64,000 bases of DNA from Clostridium carboxidivorans P7 (GTDB taxonomy: Bacteria > Bacillota > Clostridia > Clostridiales > Clostridiaceae). Position numbers and translations under genes: made by a program. The stretch spans positions 3,038,001 to 3,102,000 of the forward strand of contig NZ_CP011803.1 of NCBI RefSeq assembly GCF_001038625.1, written 5' to 3'. The notes beneath the pieces are model-generated. The model did no database searches. It was not told where the DNA came from and saw only the letters and a list, made by a program, of their open reading frames with translations. Positions 33,863 through 43,276 of this stretch are shown in pieces; within the stretch, counting starts at the first letter, position 1; the number at the start of each line of letters is the position of its first letter.

Positions 33863-34622
33863 TTTAGATAAAAACCTTGGGAAAATTCATTCAATAGAGA
33901 GTTTTGGATCTGTTGATGGACCAGGAATTCGTTTTGTTATTTTTTTAAAGGGTTGTCATATGAGATGTCAGTTTTGTCATAACCCAGATACATGGGATAT
34001 GGATGGTGCTGAAACAAAAACTGTAGATGAACTTTTATCTCAAGCTCTTAAATACAAAACTTATTGGAAAAAGGGAGGCGGAATCACCGTAAGTGGTGGT
34101 GAGCCCCTTCTTCAAATTGATTTTCTAATTAAATTCTTTACAAAAGCTAAAGCAAAAGGCGTTCATGTCACACTTGATACATCTGGAAATCCATTTACAA
34201 GAGAGCAACCTTTTTTTGGTAAATTTAATGAACTTATGAAAGTAACAGATCTTGTAATGTTGGATATTAAACAGATAGATGAAGCTGAGCATAAAATACT
34301 CACAGGATGGAGTAATTCAAATATTCTTGATATGGCAAGATACTTATCAGAAATTAATAAACCTGTATGGATTCGTCATGTACTTGTACCAGGTGGGAGT
34401 GATAATGATGATCAACTTACAAAACTTGATGAATTTATCAAGACTTTGAAAAATGTAGATCGTGTCGAAGTGCTTCCATATCATATTCTTGGAACTTTCA
34501 AATGGGAACAGCTTGGTATTGATTATCCTTTAAAGGGTGTTGAACCTCCTACTAAGGGGAGAATAGAAAATGCCAGAAAGCTTCTTCATACAAGTGAATA
34601 TAATGGATATTTATCACGATAA
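33849..34622 (+). CDS. pflA: Pyruvate formate-lyase-activating enzyme
   Basis: Radical-SAM enzyme that installs the glycyl radical on PflB. 257 residues; the [4Fe-4S] motif is [16 protein letters not shown] (CX3CX2C) near residue 30, preceded by [11 protein letters not shown] and followed by the SAM-binding [15 protein letters not shown] use ATG 33849 (MKECNLDKN), which overlaps the pflB stop by 14 bases; ATGs further upstream lie deeper inside pflB. Translational coupling with pflB is likely. Confidence 0.95.
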   Translation: MKECNLDKNLGKIHSIESFGSVDGPGIRFVIFLKGCHMRCQFCHNPDTWDMDGAETKTVDELLSQALKYKTYWKKGGGITVSGGEPLLQIDFLIKFFTKAKAKGVHVTLDTSGNPFTREQPFFGKFNELMKVTDLVMLDIKQIDEAEHKILTGWSNSNILDMARYLSEINKPVWIRHVLVPGGSDNDDQLTKLDEFIKTLKNVDRVEVLPYHILGTFKWEQLGIDYPLKGVEPPTKGRIENARKLLHTSEYNGYLSR

Positions 34623-34633
34623 TTTATACAAAT

Positions 34634-34690
34634 TAAAAATAGAAAAGGTCATCTTAATGGTAAATATACTATTAAAATAACCTTTTTTTA
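34634..34690 (+). terminator. Terminator of pfl operon, near-duplicate of the RNA-A terminator
   Basis: AAGGTCATCTTAATGGTA ... TACTATTAAAATAACCTT followed by a T-run. About 50 bases are nearly identical to 25255-25311, although the sequence upstream is unrelated. Confidence 0.8.
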
Positions 34691-34746
34691 TATTTAGTTT
34701 TTAATTCACTTTTAAATATTAGTAGATACTACCCGAACTCTAAATC

Positions 34747-35880
34747 CTAAAAACTACTTTTAACAGTTTGAACTACTCTTTTAATATTTATACTTTTAAT
34801 CATTTCTATATAGGATTTTTGCTTGCTGCCTGTTATAAGGTACCCATAAGGAATATGACTAATAGCTTTAATTAAAATAGTATTTACTATACAAGATGAA
34901 ATCCATAAAACTGTTCCTACAGCTAACCAATCTCTTATTCGATATTTAAACATTATTATCTTTAAGATTGATTGAATCAATAAAACATGAGATAAATAGC
35001 TTCCAAAGGAATATTTTCCAAAGAAATTAAATATGCTATATGTTACAGCTCTATTAGATAGAATTACAGAAATTATATACCAAGCTAAAATAGAAAAAAC
35101 AAAATAAAGCAAATATATTGCTCTTACAAATGGTACCATATTCATCTCATTTAAATATGCATATGTAAATAGACCTATGTATGTTACAATTATTAAACCT
35201 TTAAACTTTAAAACTGTTCTTTTAAAAATTTCATAATTCAATGCTATATATATTCCCATTATAAAATATAAAAACCAGAAAAAAGGTGATATATTTATAA
35301 TTTTCATTTGAACTGCTGTGGGATTATTGAATATAAAATGTATTACTTTATCCGAAATTACATTTTGATATTTTGACACTTCATAATAAGATAAAGCTAT
35401 AGTAATAAAAACAGATATCCTTAAGATAAAACTTTGAACATGTATTTTTTTTAAAATCCATAAAATTATCGGTAGGTATATAAATAACCTTACTATCATT
35501 CCCATATACCATAAATGATAACCAGCGTCTCCTGATAATACTTGCATACATAAATCAGGAATATTAATATTCTTTTTAAAATAATGCATATATACAATTG
35601 ACCATAATACATATGGTATAAATATGTATACTGCTTTTTTTATATAATATTTTTTTACTACAAATTTTTTTAAAGATGAATAAGAAATTACTATTCCACT
35701 AATGCAAATAAAAGCTGCCACTGCTGGCTTTGCTAAAGTATACATAAATTTAAATATTTCATAGTAAAAATAACTGATACCCTTTATATTAAAATACCCA
35801 CCCATAGTATGTTGTTCTACTACAAAAATAAAAGCAAAAGCTCTTAAAATATCTAATTCCTTTAATCTAGTATTTTTCAA
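34747..35880 (-). CDS. Acyltransferase 3 family membrane protein
   Basis: 377 residues with about ten TM helices. The N-terminal motif LKELDILRAFAFIFVVEQHT, including the His at its end, is typical of the acyltransferase-3 family that O-acetylates or otherwise acylates surface glycans. FGKYSFGSYLSHVLLIQ near the C terminus also fits. There is no extracytoplasmic SGNH domain. The start is TTG at 35880, with GGGGG 8 bases upstream. Substrate unknown; no glycan operon adjoins it. Confidence 0.86.
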   Translation of the reverse strand: MKNTRLKELDILRAFAFIFVVEQHTMGGYFNIKGISYFYYEIFKFMYTLAKPAVAAFICISGIVISYSSLKKFVVKKYYIKKAVYIFIPYVLWSIVYMHYFKKNINIPDLCMQVLSGDAGYHLWYMGMIVRLFIYLPIILWILKKIHVQSFILRISVFITIALSYYEVSKYQNVISDKVIHFIFNNPTAVQMKIINISPFFWFLYFIMGIYIALNYEIFKRTVLKFKGLIIVTYIGLFTYAYLNEMNMVPFVRAIYLLYFVFSILAWYIISVILSNRAVTYSIFNFFGKYSFGSYLSHVLLIQSILKIIMFKYRIRDWLAVGTVLWISSCIVNTILIKAISHIPYGYLITGSKQKSYIEMIKSINIKRVVQTVKSSF

Positions 35881-36032
35881 GTCTATTTCCCCCTGCCTGA
35901 TTTAACCGTTTGTCCGTATTGTATTATAACACAAGCTTCTAAAAAGAATCATAAAATCACTATATCTTTAAAATAATTTTTACATTTAATTTTAAGAAAT
36001 TTCCTCTTTTTTCCTTGTATTTTTCAAAGAAA

Positions 36033-36590
36033 ATTGCACATATTAATAGCATAAGGGACATAACAGTTGAGCGAAGACTTATATATGCTCATTAAACTGG
36101 GTGTATATAGGTCGACCAACGATTATATAATGGTCAAAATGGCTGTTATATAGTCAGAGGGAAGATTTTATAGGGTGAAGAAAAGTTTTATTATAGTCGA
36201 CATCGATCAATTGATTATAATGAGATTCCAATTTATTTTATAAGGTCGAGTTAAGATCACTCAGGGTGCCGATGGATTAAATAAAATAACATTATTATGG
36301 TGTTAACTATAGTTTGTAAATTTTACTTTATTCCTTTCGATCCTATACAGCCGAAAGGTTGTATAGGGTTGAGTAAGTATTCTGTTTGGTTGAACGAACC
36401 ATGATTACAGGTTGTGATTTGCTTTATTATGGTGGCAACATCATAATAAGGTGATAAACTATCTATAATTGTGCAAGGTAGATTGTTATATTCTTTATTG
36501 ATTCACTGAAATTTTAAATATGAATTTCAGTTAAAAAGTTGAAGGATCATCAATGTAGTAGATATACTAAATTGATGATCCTTCTCTTTG
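36033..36590 (+). ncRNA. Large structured RNA, copy B (about 545 nt)
   Basis: Homologue of 24747-25311. It shares the opening AATTGCACATATTAATAGCA, GATTATATAA/TTATATAGTC, the GAAA-capped stem CCTATACAGCC/GGTTGTATAGG (36342-36367), the GCAA-capped TTATTATGGTG hairpin (36425-36450), and the GTGCAAGGTAGATTGTT block. The 3' stem is CTGAAATT/AATTTCAG (36507-36531), a different sequence but the same fold as copy A. The terminator AAGGATCATCAATGTAG/CTAAATTGATGATCCTT follows. It ends about 140 bases before the GH18 gene start. No credible reading frame; a minus-strand open frame here only reflects low stop density. Confidence 0.75.
36540..36590 (+). terminator. Intrinsic terminator of RNA copy B
   Basis: GAAGGATCATCAAT pairs with ATTGATGATCCTTC around a TAGTAGATATACTA-containing loop, followed by TCTTTGTTT. 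The loop resembles that of the copy A terminator while the stem bases differ in a compensated way. Confidence 0.75.
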
Positions 36591-36734
36591 TTTATTATTA
36601 TTTTTCCTAAAGGCCTTAAAATTCCTTTGACCTCCAGAAGTTTCCTTTGGTAAACATTACCGTTTAATTTAATTTTATATTTTTCGATAATAAAATTAAT
36701 ATAACAAATTAGAAAACAATGGAGGTATATGAAA

Positions 36735-38060
36735 ATGAAACAAAAAAAGGTACTTTCACTAGTCTTAGCCCTATTCTTAACAATCTTTAATTTCAGCATT
36801 GTTTTAGCAAAGCCTCGCTCATCGCAGCCACCACCTTCAGCACCTACTGGTCTTACAGTAACAAGTGTAACTTCTTCTGAAATTAATTTAACTTGGAATA
36901 CTGTATCAGGTGCTTCAGGCTATAAGTTGTTTAGAGCAACAACCTATGATTCTAATTATACTCAAATAGCTACACTAACTTCTAATACTTACAAAAATAC
37001 GGGATTAAGTGCTTCAACTAAGTACTGGTATTTTGTAAGAGCATATAACTCTTATGGCACTTCTGCTGATTCAACTCACGTAAGTGCTACCACTAGTCAA
37101 GTAGTTGTACCTTCTTCTAGTAAAATAGTTTTAGGCTTTGCAACTTACTATTATTCTGGTGACAGCTCATCCTATAATTCTATGGTAAGCAATTCCACAA
37201 CAATAAATGAAATTGCAACAGATACATTTACTACAGATGGTTTAGGAAATATTACTGGTATTGTTCCATCAAGTCAAATATCCTATGCTAATAGTAATGG
37301 CATTAAACCTTATGCCATGATAACTAATAAATTTGATGGAAGCATAGCTAAAACCTTATTAGAAAGTTCAACTAATAGACAAACCTTGATTAACAACATA
37401 TTAAACTCTTTGAAAGCTAATTCATACAAAGGAGTTAATGTGGACTTAGAAGGAGTTTACTACTATGATAGAAGTTACTTCACTACTTTTATGAGTGAGC
37501 TTTATAACACATTACATCCACAAGGTTTTGCAGTTACAGTTTCTGTACCAGCTAAAACCTATGACAGCACTACTGATTCCTGGAATGGAGCTTTTGATTA
37601 CGCTAAAATAGCAAATTATTCCGATCAGATGGTTTTAATGGCATACGATGAACATTATCCAGGCGGCTCACCAGGAGCAATTGCTTCAATAAATTGGGTT
37701 AAAAATGTTATAAACTACGCAGTTACAGTAATTCCTGCAAATAAAGTTCTACTTGGTTGTGCAGCTTATGGATACGATTGGTCATCAAATGGAACTAAAG
37801 CATATAGTATTAATGGAGTTTATAATCTAGCTTCAACTTATGGTGCGCAAATACTGTGGGATTCAGTCTCACAAAGTCCTTATTTTAAGTACACAGACGC
37901 TAGTGGTATACAACATACTGTATGGTTCGAAAATAGTACAAGCCTTTCATACAAATTAGATTTAGTAAATAGCAGCAATATTTTAGGTATTGCAATTTGG
38001 AGATTAGGTTTAGAAAATACGGATTATTGGACAACTATAAAAACAAAACTTATAAATTAA
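36735..38060 (+). CDS. Secreted FnIII-GH18 family glycosidase
   Basis: 441 residues: signal peptide (VLSLVLALFLTIFNF, cleavage near VLAKP), a proline-rich linker, one fibronectin type III domain (about residues 36-125; LTWNTVSGASGYKLFRA), then a glycoside hydrolase 18 barrel (about 135-441). The catalytic strand reads YKGVNVDLEG: the acid Glu is present but the first Asp of the usual DGxDxDxE is replaced by Lys, as in some peptidoglycan- or spore-cortex-acting GH18 proteins (SleL/YaaH-like). WRLGLENTDYW near the end is typical. I favour ATG 36735 (9 bases after GGAGG) over ATG 36729. Target probably cell-wall glycan. Confidence 0.87.
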   Translation: MKQKKVLSLVLALFLTIFNFSIVLAKPRSSQPPPSAPTGLTVTSVTSSEINLTWNTVSGASGYKLFRATTYDSNYTQIATLTSNTYKNTGLSASTKYWYFVRAYNSYGTSADSTHVSATTSQVVVPSSSKIVLGFATYYYSGDSSSYNSMVSNSTTINEIATDTFTTDGLGNITGIVPSSQISYANSNGIKPYAMITNKFDGSIAKTLLESSTNRQTLINNILNSLKANSYKGVNVDLEGVYYYDRSYFTTFMSELYNTLHPQGFAVTVSVPAKTYDSTTDSWNGAFDYAKIANYSDQMVLMAYDEHYPGGSPGAIASINWVKNVINYAVTVIPANKVLLGCAAYGYDWSSNGTKAYSINGVYNLASTYGAQILWDSVSQSPYFKYTDASGIQHTVWFENSTSLSYKLDLVNSSNILGIAIWRLGLENTDYWTTIKTKLIN

Positions 38061-38088
38061 AAAATAAAGCATTTTCGGATAAACATAT

Positions 38089-38138
38089 AAAAAACACTAT
38101 CATCCTTATTGAATTCAATAAAGTTGATAGTGTTTTTT
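38089..38138. terminator. Bidirectional terminator
   Basis: AAAAAACACTATCA and TGATAGTGTTTTTT, 14-bp perfect arms, between convergent genes. Confidence 0.85.
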
Positions 38139-38147
38139 CATAGATTG

Positions 38148-39230
38148 CTATTTAAGTGCAGTTCTAATTACTTTACTATTAGAAAGTGAATATATATATT
38201 TATCTCGTATTTCTATAAAGTTTCCAGTATATTGTGTTTCTGCATTAGTTGATGCATTTTTAACAGAATTTTTTGATTGATTTTTTACGTATATATTACC
38301 ACTATTAGTTATAACTATATTATTTTTATCTGCTGCCTCTAATAACTTTAAATTTCCCCACTCAGATGCAGAGTTTTTCAAATCTCCAAACAATATACTG
38401 CTTATTTTACCGCCTTCTGAAATTCCTACATATATTTTATCTTGAGTATCAGTACCTAGTAAAACCTTCTTACTGTTACCCTGAAAATCTATACTAGAGA
38501 TATTAGTTGATGTTTTCTCATCACCTTTTTTATTTTTAATCACAGTTTGAGTTACATTTTTAATTTCTTCTTCTTCTTTATCTTCATAAACTAAATCAGA
38601 AGCAAGATTTAATATTGAAATATTACCTATTTCATTATTTGGAGTTTTAATTTTTTCAATCTGATTCATAACATTACTTCTATAAATATCGCTCTTACCA
38701 TTCTTATGCAAAATTTTTGTATACATTACATGACTGGCTGTAGACAAAGCAATATTTTCTATTTTATCATTTTTACTATCTAGTTCAATAATAAGTGGTT
38801 TCATATCATGATCAGTTAATTGGTTTTTGCTATTCTTACTAGGATTATAATTGTAAAAATTTATTCTATCTCTACTATCCTTCTCACAAATTAAGATCCA
38901 ATTGCTATCTGGCATCCATTTAAAATAAGAAATAGTTGCATTATCCTTAGTCTCTACACTTTGAACTTTTTCATCCTGAGTATTAACTATTTTTAACTCT
39001 TTATTTTCACAATATGATATATATTTTCCATCAAATGAAACTTGAACATTTTCTGCATTTTCAGGAACTTTAACTTCATTATACGTTTTTTTCTCTGATT
39101 TTGTAGTACTTTTTACTTCTTTATAGTCCGAGGAGGTTCTAGAATAAGCTTTATCTAAATAAAAAAACATCCCTGACTCAATTAATGCTGCGATTATGCT
39201 CCAAATCAACAGTTTTTTTAACAAATTCAT
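38148..39230 (-). CDS. Membrane-anchored beta-propeller-like protein
   Basis: 360 residues with an N-terminal TM anchor (LLIWSIIAALIESGMFFYL) and an extracytoplasmic part. The repeating VSFDGKYISYCENKELKIV and FKWMPDSNWILICEKDSRD patterns resemble WD40/TolB-like blades. Start at 39230 (MNLLKKLL), with GGAG 10 bases upstream; an in-frame TTG earlier lies within that region. It is the last gene of the ECF sigma operon, 94 bases after the phosphodiester glycosidase gene. Function unknown; a surface polysaccharide or stress-sensing role is only suggested by the operon. Confidence 0.75.
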   Translation of the reverse strand: MNLLKKLLIWSIIAALIESGMFFYLDKAYSRTSSDYKEVKSTTKSEKKTYNEVKVPENAENVQVSFDGKYISYCENKELKIVNTQDEKVQSVETKDNATISYFKWMPDSNWILICEKDSRDRINFYNYNPSKNSKNQLTDHDMKPLIIELDSKNDKIENIALSTASHVMYTKILHKNGKSDIYRSNVMNQIEKIKTPNNEIGNISILNLASDLVYEDKEEEEIKNVTQTVIKNKKGDEKTSTNISSIDFQGNSKKVLLGTDTQDKIYVGISEGGKISSILFGDLKNSASEWGNLKLLEAADKNNIVITNSGNIYVKNQSKNSVKNASTNAETQYTGNFIEIRDKYIYSLSNSKVIRTALK

Positions 39231-39323
39231 AACACTACAACTCCTATACAATCATATAACTATATATTTAATATACAGTAAAATTATTTAACACATATTT
39301 CAAATAATACTTCTCTTAATTTA

Positions 39324-40349
39324 TTATTTTTCTGGTTCCACATATAAAGCTGTAGGAACTGTTCTTTCCCCATCCCATTCATTTGGACTATTGATAACTT
39401 CGCCTTCATAGTACATTGTACTTGAATATCCACCATCTAATCTTCCTGCATTAATTGCACCATGATCATATAATATCTTTTGTAAATCGTAAAGGCTTGC
39501 CCCTAACTTTACTAGATTTTTTCTACCATCTGTAACTAAAAACAATACTGTACCATCAGCTTTTTGACCTACTGCAGTTCTTGGATTAGCACCATCACAT
39601 TGAGGATCATCTATTTGCTTTTGACCATCTATGATAAGTGTAGGAGCTAAGAAACATACCGCCTCAGTTACATTACGTGCCTTAAGTTCATTTATACTAT
39701 GATCACCTACTATTAACTTTCCTTCTTTTGTGAAAGCTATTACATTTGCTGGGGTATCCTCATCACAGTCCTTGTATATAACTTGTCCATTAGAAATAAC
39801 AAAACCTCCTGGGGTTGAACCAACTCCAGCATAATTTTTGTCAACAAAAGAACCACCATTAATAGCAGCAACAGCATTTCTCTCTTTGGCCATTTCACTA
39901 GTTTTTTGTCCTCTATCTGAATATTTAGTATATGCAATCTTTATTCTAGTAGGATCCTTTATCTCTAAAAGATATCCATCAAACTTTTTATCATTTATTT
40001 CATATTTAATTATCTCATTATCATTTTTATGCTGTATGTTAATTTTTTCAATATCTTCATTAGCCTTTGTTTCAGTACTTTTTGTATTGCCAACCAGTGA
40101 CTCAATTTTATCCTTTGATAAAAACATCTCCACCAAATATCTATGTCTTGAACCCCAGACCATTCCCACTAAAGTCTTTTTTACATTTTGAAATGGTCCA
40201 TATAATACATAAAATGGTGAAGTAATTGCTATGAAAAAACTTATGTAGAGAATAAACGCTATAGCCTTTTTAAATGAAAATTTATGTTTATGTTCATTAT
40301 TTTTATGTTTATGCTCATTATTCTTACGTTTACGTTCATGTTTTGCCAT
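39324..40349 (-). CDS. Phosphodiester glycosidase family (NAGPA domain) protein
   Basis: 341 residues. A basic, His/Lys-rich N terminus with a tandem NNEHKHK repeat precedes one TM helix (about residues 30-52), then an extracytoplasmic NAGPA-like domain (about 145-340) with AAINGGSFVD, NPRTAVGQKADGTVLFLVTD, and RLDGGYSSTMYY, all family hallmarks. Such proteins cleave phosphodiester-linked sugars or trim exopolysaccharide. Start at 40349 (MAKHERK), with GAGG about 9 bases upstream. It is 18 bases after the anti-sigma gene and so belongs to the sigma operon. Confidence 0.88.
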   Translation of the reverse strand: MAKHERKRKNNEHKHKNNEHKHKFSFKKAIAFILYISFFIAITSPFYVLYGPFQNVKKTLVGMVWGSRHRYLVEMFLSKDKIESLVGNTKSTETKANEDIEKINIQHKNDNEIIKYEINDKKFDGYLLEIKDPTRIKIAYTKYSDRGQKTSEMAKERNAVAAINGGSFVDKNYAGVGSTPGGFVISNGQVIYKDCDEDTPANVIAFTKEGKLIVGDHSINELKARNVTEAVCFLAPTLIIDGQKQIDDPQCDGANPRTAVGQKADGTVLFLVTDGRKNLVKLGASLYDLQKILYDHGAINAGRLDGGYSSTMYYEGEVINSPNEWDGERTVPTALYVEPEK

Positions 40350-40367
40350 TAAAATATTCCTCATTTC

Positions 40368-41603
40368 CTACTTTATTTTTATCTTTGTGCTTTCTATATC
40401 TTTCGAAAATTGTTGTGAATCATTATCATAATTAAGCTGATTTATTACTAAATAAAGTTCCTTTGAATCTCTAAAATAAGAACTTTGAAAATTCATATTT
40501 AAACAGTTGTCAGAATCCATTTCTTCTAAATCATTATCTGCAAATAAATACTTATTACCTTTCTCATCAATTAAATAAGGTAATTTGCTATTATCTGTTT
40601 TATCATTTTTCATGATTTGACGTCCTATGGAATAACATTGTGCTGAATTTATGGTGTTCTTTCCCAACTCTATTCTCATTTCAGTATGTGTAGGATATAT
40701 TTTTAAAGCTTTTATATTAAAATCCGTATGATTTTCCCTGAATTTAATATTGTTATATACTTCAGGCTTTTTATATTTTAAACTCTGATAAGCATTTATG
40801 TCAAACTTCCACTCACCAGCTATGCTTATTGGCTCTCTTTTGAAATCTGAAAGAAATTTTTCATACTTATTTTTTGAATAACTCATCTTATAAGCCTCAG
40901 TTAAACTTAAAAACTTTAAATTCAATTCATTTGGTATCTTACTTCCATTAACACTTGACAGTTCTATGCAGCCATAGCTTTCTCCATTTTTCGAATAATT
41001 TTTAAAACTATTACCAAGTGAAGCAACTACACAACTATATTCCTTATTATATGTCAATAAATAATCTCCATCCTCATGATCTAGCTTAGCTGGAAGCTTA
41101 GAATAATAATTAGAGGTACTATCCAAAAGTACATTATCATCATTATCAGTTATCTTAAAATTTTGTAAAAAAAGATTTTTAAGTCCTTCTTTAGCCATTT
41201 TGCCATTTAAAGTATAGAATATAAACAAATTTTTATCATCACCAACTATATTATTTATAGTGACTTTTATATTTTTATTTATTTTCGATTCATCTATACA
41301 TTGAGATGCTCCTTCTTTTACCGCATTTCCTATATTCTTATCATAATAACACTGAAGTTCACGAGTTATTGGTTGTCCAATAGTTACATTATTTATAGCC
41401 TCAGCAAAAACCGGTATAAATTTAACGCTAGTCATAAATATAACAGATATCGATGCTGCTGCCAATGTATATTTAATTAATTTTGTTTTGATTATATTTT
41501 TCTTCTTATCTTTTTTCGCTTTTTTAATAGCTTTTTCTACTACATCATCAAGCTTTTCTGAAACTTTTATTTTCTCAAAGCCATTTTTAGGTTTAAAGTC
41601 CAT
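40368..41603 (-). CDS. DUF4179 anti-sigma-like membrane protein
   Basis: 411 residues: a cytoplasmic N terminus (about 1-43, basic), one TM helix (about 44-66; YTLAAASISVIFMTSVKFIP), then DUF4179 (about 70-180; NKNIKVTINNIVGDDKNLFI) and a further extracytoplasmic domain of the DUF5643 sort. Proteins like this are encoded directly after ECF sigma factors in clostridia and act as membrane anti-sigma factors. Here the ATG follows the sigma stop with no gap (TAGATG), so they are translationally coupled. Signal sensed unknown. Confidence 0.88.
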   Translation of the reverse strand: MDFKPKNGFEKIKVSEKLDDVVEKAIKKAKKDKKKNIIKTKLIKYTLAAASISVIFMTSVKFIPVFAEAINNVTIGQPITRELQCYYDKNIGNAVKEGASQCIDESKINKNIKVTINNIVGDDKNLFIFYTLNGKMAKEGLKNLFLQNFKITDNDDNVLLDSTSNYYSKLPAKLDHEDGDYLLTYNKEYSCVVASLGNSFKNYSKNGESYGCIELSSVNGSKIPNELNLKFLSLTEAYKMSYSKNKYEKFLSDFKREPISIAGEWKFDINAYQSLKYKKPEVYNNIKFRENHTDFNIKALKIYPTHTEMRIELGKNTINSAQCYSIGRQIMKNDKTDNSKLPYLIDEKGNKYLFADNDLEEMDSDNCLNMNFQSSYFRDSKELYLVINQLNYDNDSQQFSKDIESTKIKIK

Positions 41604-42137
41604 CTAAATAAACTCCTCCCTCAGCTGAATTCTTAATTTTTTTAAAGCTCTATGTATATAAACTTTTACAGTTCCTTCAGGAATTTCAAGCATATTAGAT
41701 ATTTCGGAAATAGTCATATCTTGAAAATACTTTAAAATAATTATAGTTTTTGATTTTATATTTAAACTATCAATAGCATTATAAAGATCTATACATTTAG
41801 GTATATCCGTTTCTAAATCTAAATTACTAAGATTAAAATTATCAATTTTTTCATACTCATCAACTAAAATGACTCTCTTATTTTTCTTTAATCTATTTAT
41901 AGAATTGTTTATTAATATTCTTGTAATCCAAGTTTTAAAAAACTTTGGATTTTTCAATTTATTTATATCCATATAGACTTTATATATGGTATCGCTTACA
42001 ATATCTAAAGCTTCTTCTTCATTTTTTAAATAAGCAAAGGCTATTTTATAAAGATTTTCTTTATGACACTTTATTAATTCACCAAAAGCTATATCATCCC
42101 CCTCTTGAGCTTTAATCACTGTATCAATATCATTCAT
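41604..42137 (-). CDS. ECF-type RNA polymerase sigma factor
   Basis: 177 residues with sigma region 2 (about 10-75; AFAYLKNEEEALDIVSDTIY) and region 4 (about 120-172; FQDMTISEISNMLEIPEGTV, then KVYIHRALKKLR). Regions 1 and 3 are missing, as in the ECF group. GAGGTG precedes the ATG. It heads a four-gene operon with an anti-sigma, a phosphodiester glycosidase and a beta-propeller protein. The TGTAAC/GTC element at 42182-42208 suggests autoregulation. Confidence 0.93.
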   Translation of the reverse strand: MNDIDTVIKAQEGDDIAFGELIKCHKENLYKIAFAYLKNEEEALDIVSDTIYKVYMDINKLKNPKFFKTWITRILINNSINRLKKNKRVILVDEYEKIDNFNLSNLDLETDIPKCIDLYNAIDSLNIKSKTIIILKYFQDMTISEISNMLEIPEGTVKVYIHRALKKLRIQLREEFI

Positions 42138-42181
42138 CTTTTCACCTCTTTAATTGGATAATATACAGGCCATATAAATTA

Positions 42182-42208
42182 GACAATACTACTGTATAAA
42201 AAGTTACA
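42182..42208 (-). promoter_or_regulatory. Candidate ECF-type promoter of the sigma operon
   Basis: Minus strand TGTAAC, an 18-base gap, GTCTAA, resembling the TGTAAC/CGTC class used by several Firmicute ECF factors. About 45 bases upstream of the sigma gene. Confidence 0.45.
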
Positions 42209-42416
42209 CTTCAAACATATTTTTTTAATAATGTCAGTATATCATATTGTTCTACTTATTTTGTCACTATTATGGTTATAAAACTAATAAATATTATACT
42301 CTACTAATGTCTTCTTTAATTTTAGTATAACATCAAAACTTTAAGATTTTTGAAGATATTATGAGTTAAACGTCAATATAAGGTTTGTTTTCACCTCAAA
42401 AGGCGTATTTTAAAAT

Positions 42417-42445
42417 TTGTTAAGCGTTATAAATAACTATATAAT
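42417..42445 (+). promoter_or_regulatory. Sigma-A promoter of pspA
   Basis: TTGTTA, 17 bases, TATAAT, ending 63 bases before the PspA start codon. Confidence 0.65.
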
Positions 42446-42508
42446 CAGTTCATAGATTTTAATTAGTAATTAAAAAATTATTTGAAATATAATTTAGGAG
42501 GAATTGTT

Positions 42509-43159
42509 ATGGGAATATTAAAAAAGATCAACAACATGTTTAGAGCAAAGGTTAATGGTGCATTAGATGAGATGGAAAATCCAATTGAACTTTTAGACCA
42601 AAAATTAAGAGATATGGATGAAAGTTTAAACAAAGCTAAAATTTCATCTGCACAAATTTTAGGAAACGTTCATGAAATAGAAAAAAAAATGGATACTGCT
42701 AAGAAAACTTCTGAGGAATTTGATGAAAAAGTAAAACTTGCCATGAGCAAAGGTAATGAAGAATTAGCTAAAAAAGCCTTAGCAAAAAAAATTGAGGCTG
42801 ATAAATCTTATGATTCATTAAAATTGAGTTATGAAGATGCCTTTAAAAAAGGTGAAGCTATTAAGAAAAAGTTAAGGGAACTAGAAGAGGAAATTCAAAA
42901 GACTAGAACTTATAGAGATGAGGCAGCTGCAAGATATAACAATGCAGAAGCTAGTAAAAAGGTTAATGAAATTTTATCAAATGTAGATACTGGAAGTAAT
43001 AAAATAAATTTAGATGATATAGAAAGAAAAATTGAGAAAAAAGAAGCTTTGGCAGAAGGATTAAATGATTTAAGAGAAGATAATTCATTGGATAAGGAAT
43101 TTGAAAAATTAAATGAAGTAAATTTAGACGAAGAATTAAAAAAATATCAAGTAAAATAA
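42509..43159 (+). CDS. pspA: PspA/IM30 family protein
   Basis: 216 residues, almost all coiled coil. The amphipathic N terminus MGILKKINNMFRAKVNGALD and the following ENPIELLDQKLRDMDESL are family signatures for membrane-stabilising ESCRT-III-like PspA. Start at 42509, with AGGAGG 8 bases upstream; the longer open frame has no site. It likely protects membrane integrity under envelope stress. It is divergent from the ECF sigma operon, so co-regulation is possible, although its visible promoter is of the housekeeping type. Confidence 0.92.
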   Translation: MGILKKINNMFRAKVNGALDEMENPIELLDQKLRDMDESLNKAKISSAQILGNVHEIEKKMDTAKKTSEEFDEKVKLAMSKGNEELAKKALAKKIEADKSYDSLKLSYEDAFKKGEAIKKKLRELEEEIQKTRTYRDEAAARYNNAEASKKVNEILSNVDTGSNKINLDDIERKIEKKEALAEGLNDLREDNSLDKEFEKLNEVNLDEELKKYQVK

Positions 43160-43186
43160 TTCATAAGGAGTTTTAACTCCTTATGA
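43159..43186 (+). terminator. Stem-loop after pspA
   Basis: TTCATAAGGAGTT and AACTCCTTATGAA around two bases; the T-tract that follows is imperfect, so termination may be partial. Confidence 0.55.
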
Positions 43187-43276
43187 ACATTTATTTTATA
43201 AAGTTTGTATTCACAATTTATCCATTATATTGTAATATTGAATTAGTAGCCATTATTTTATAGAGGGGGTATTCAC

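Noticed and set aside
36527..36799. 90-codon minus-strand open frame across RNA copy B terminator and the GH18 start
   Set aside because: It overlaps an intrinsic terminator and the start of a well-supported gene; composition artefact.
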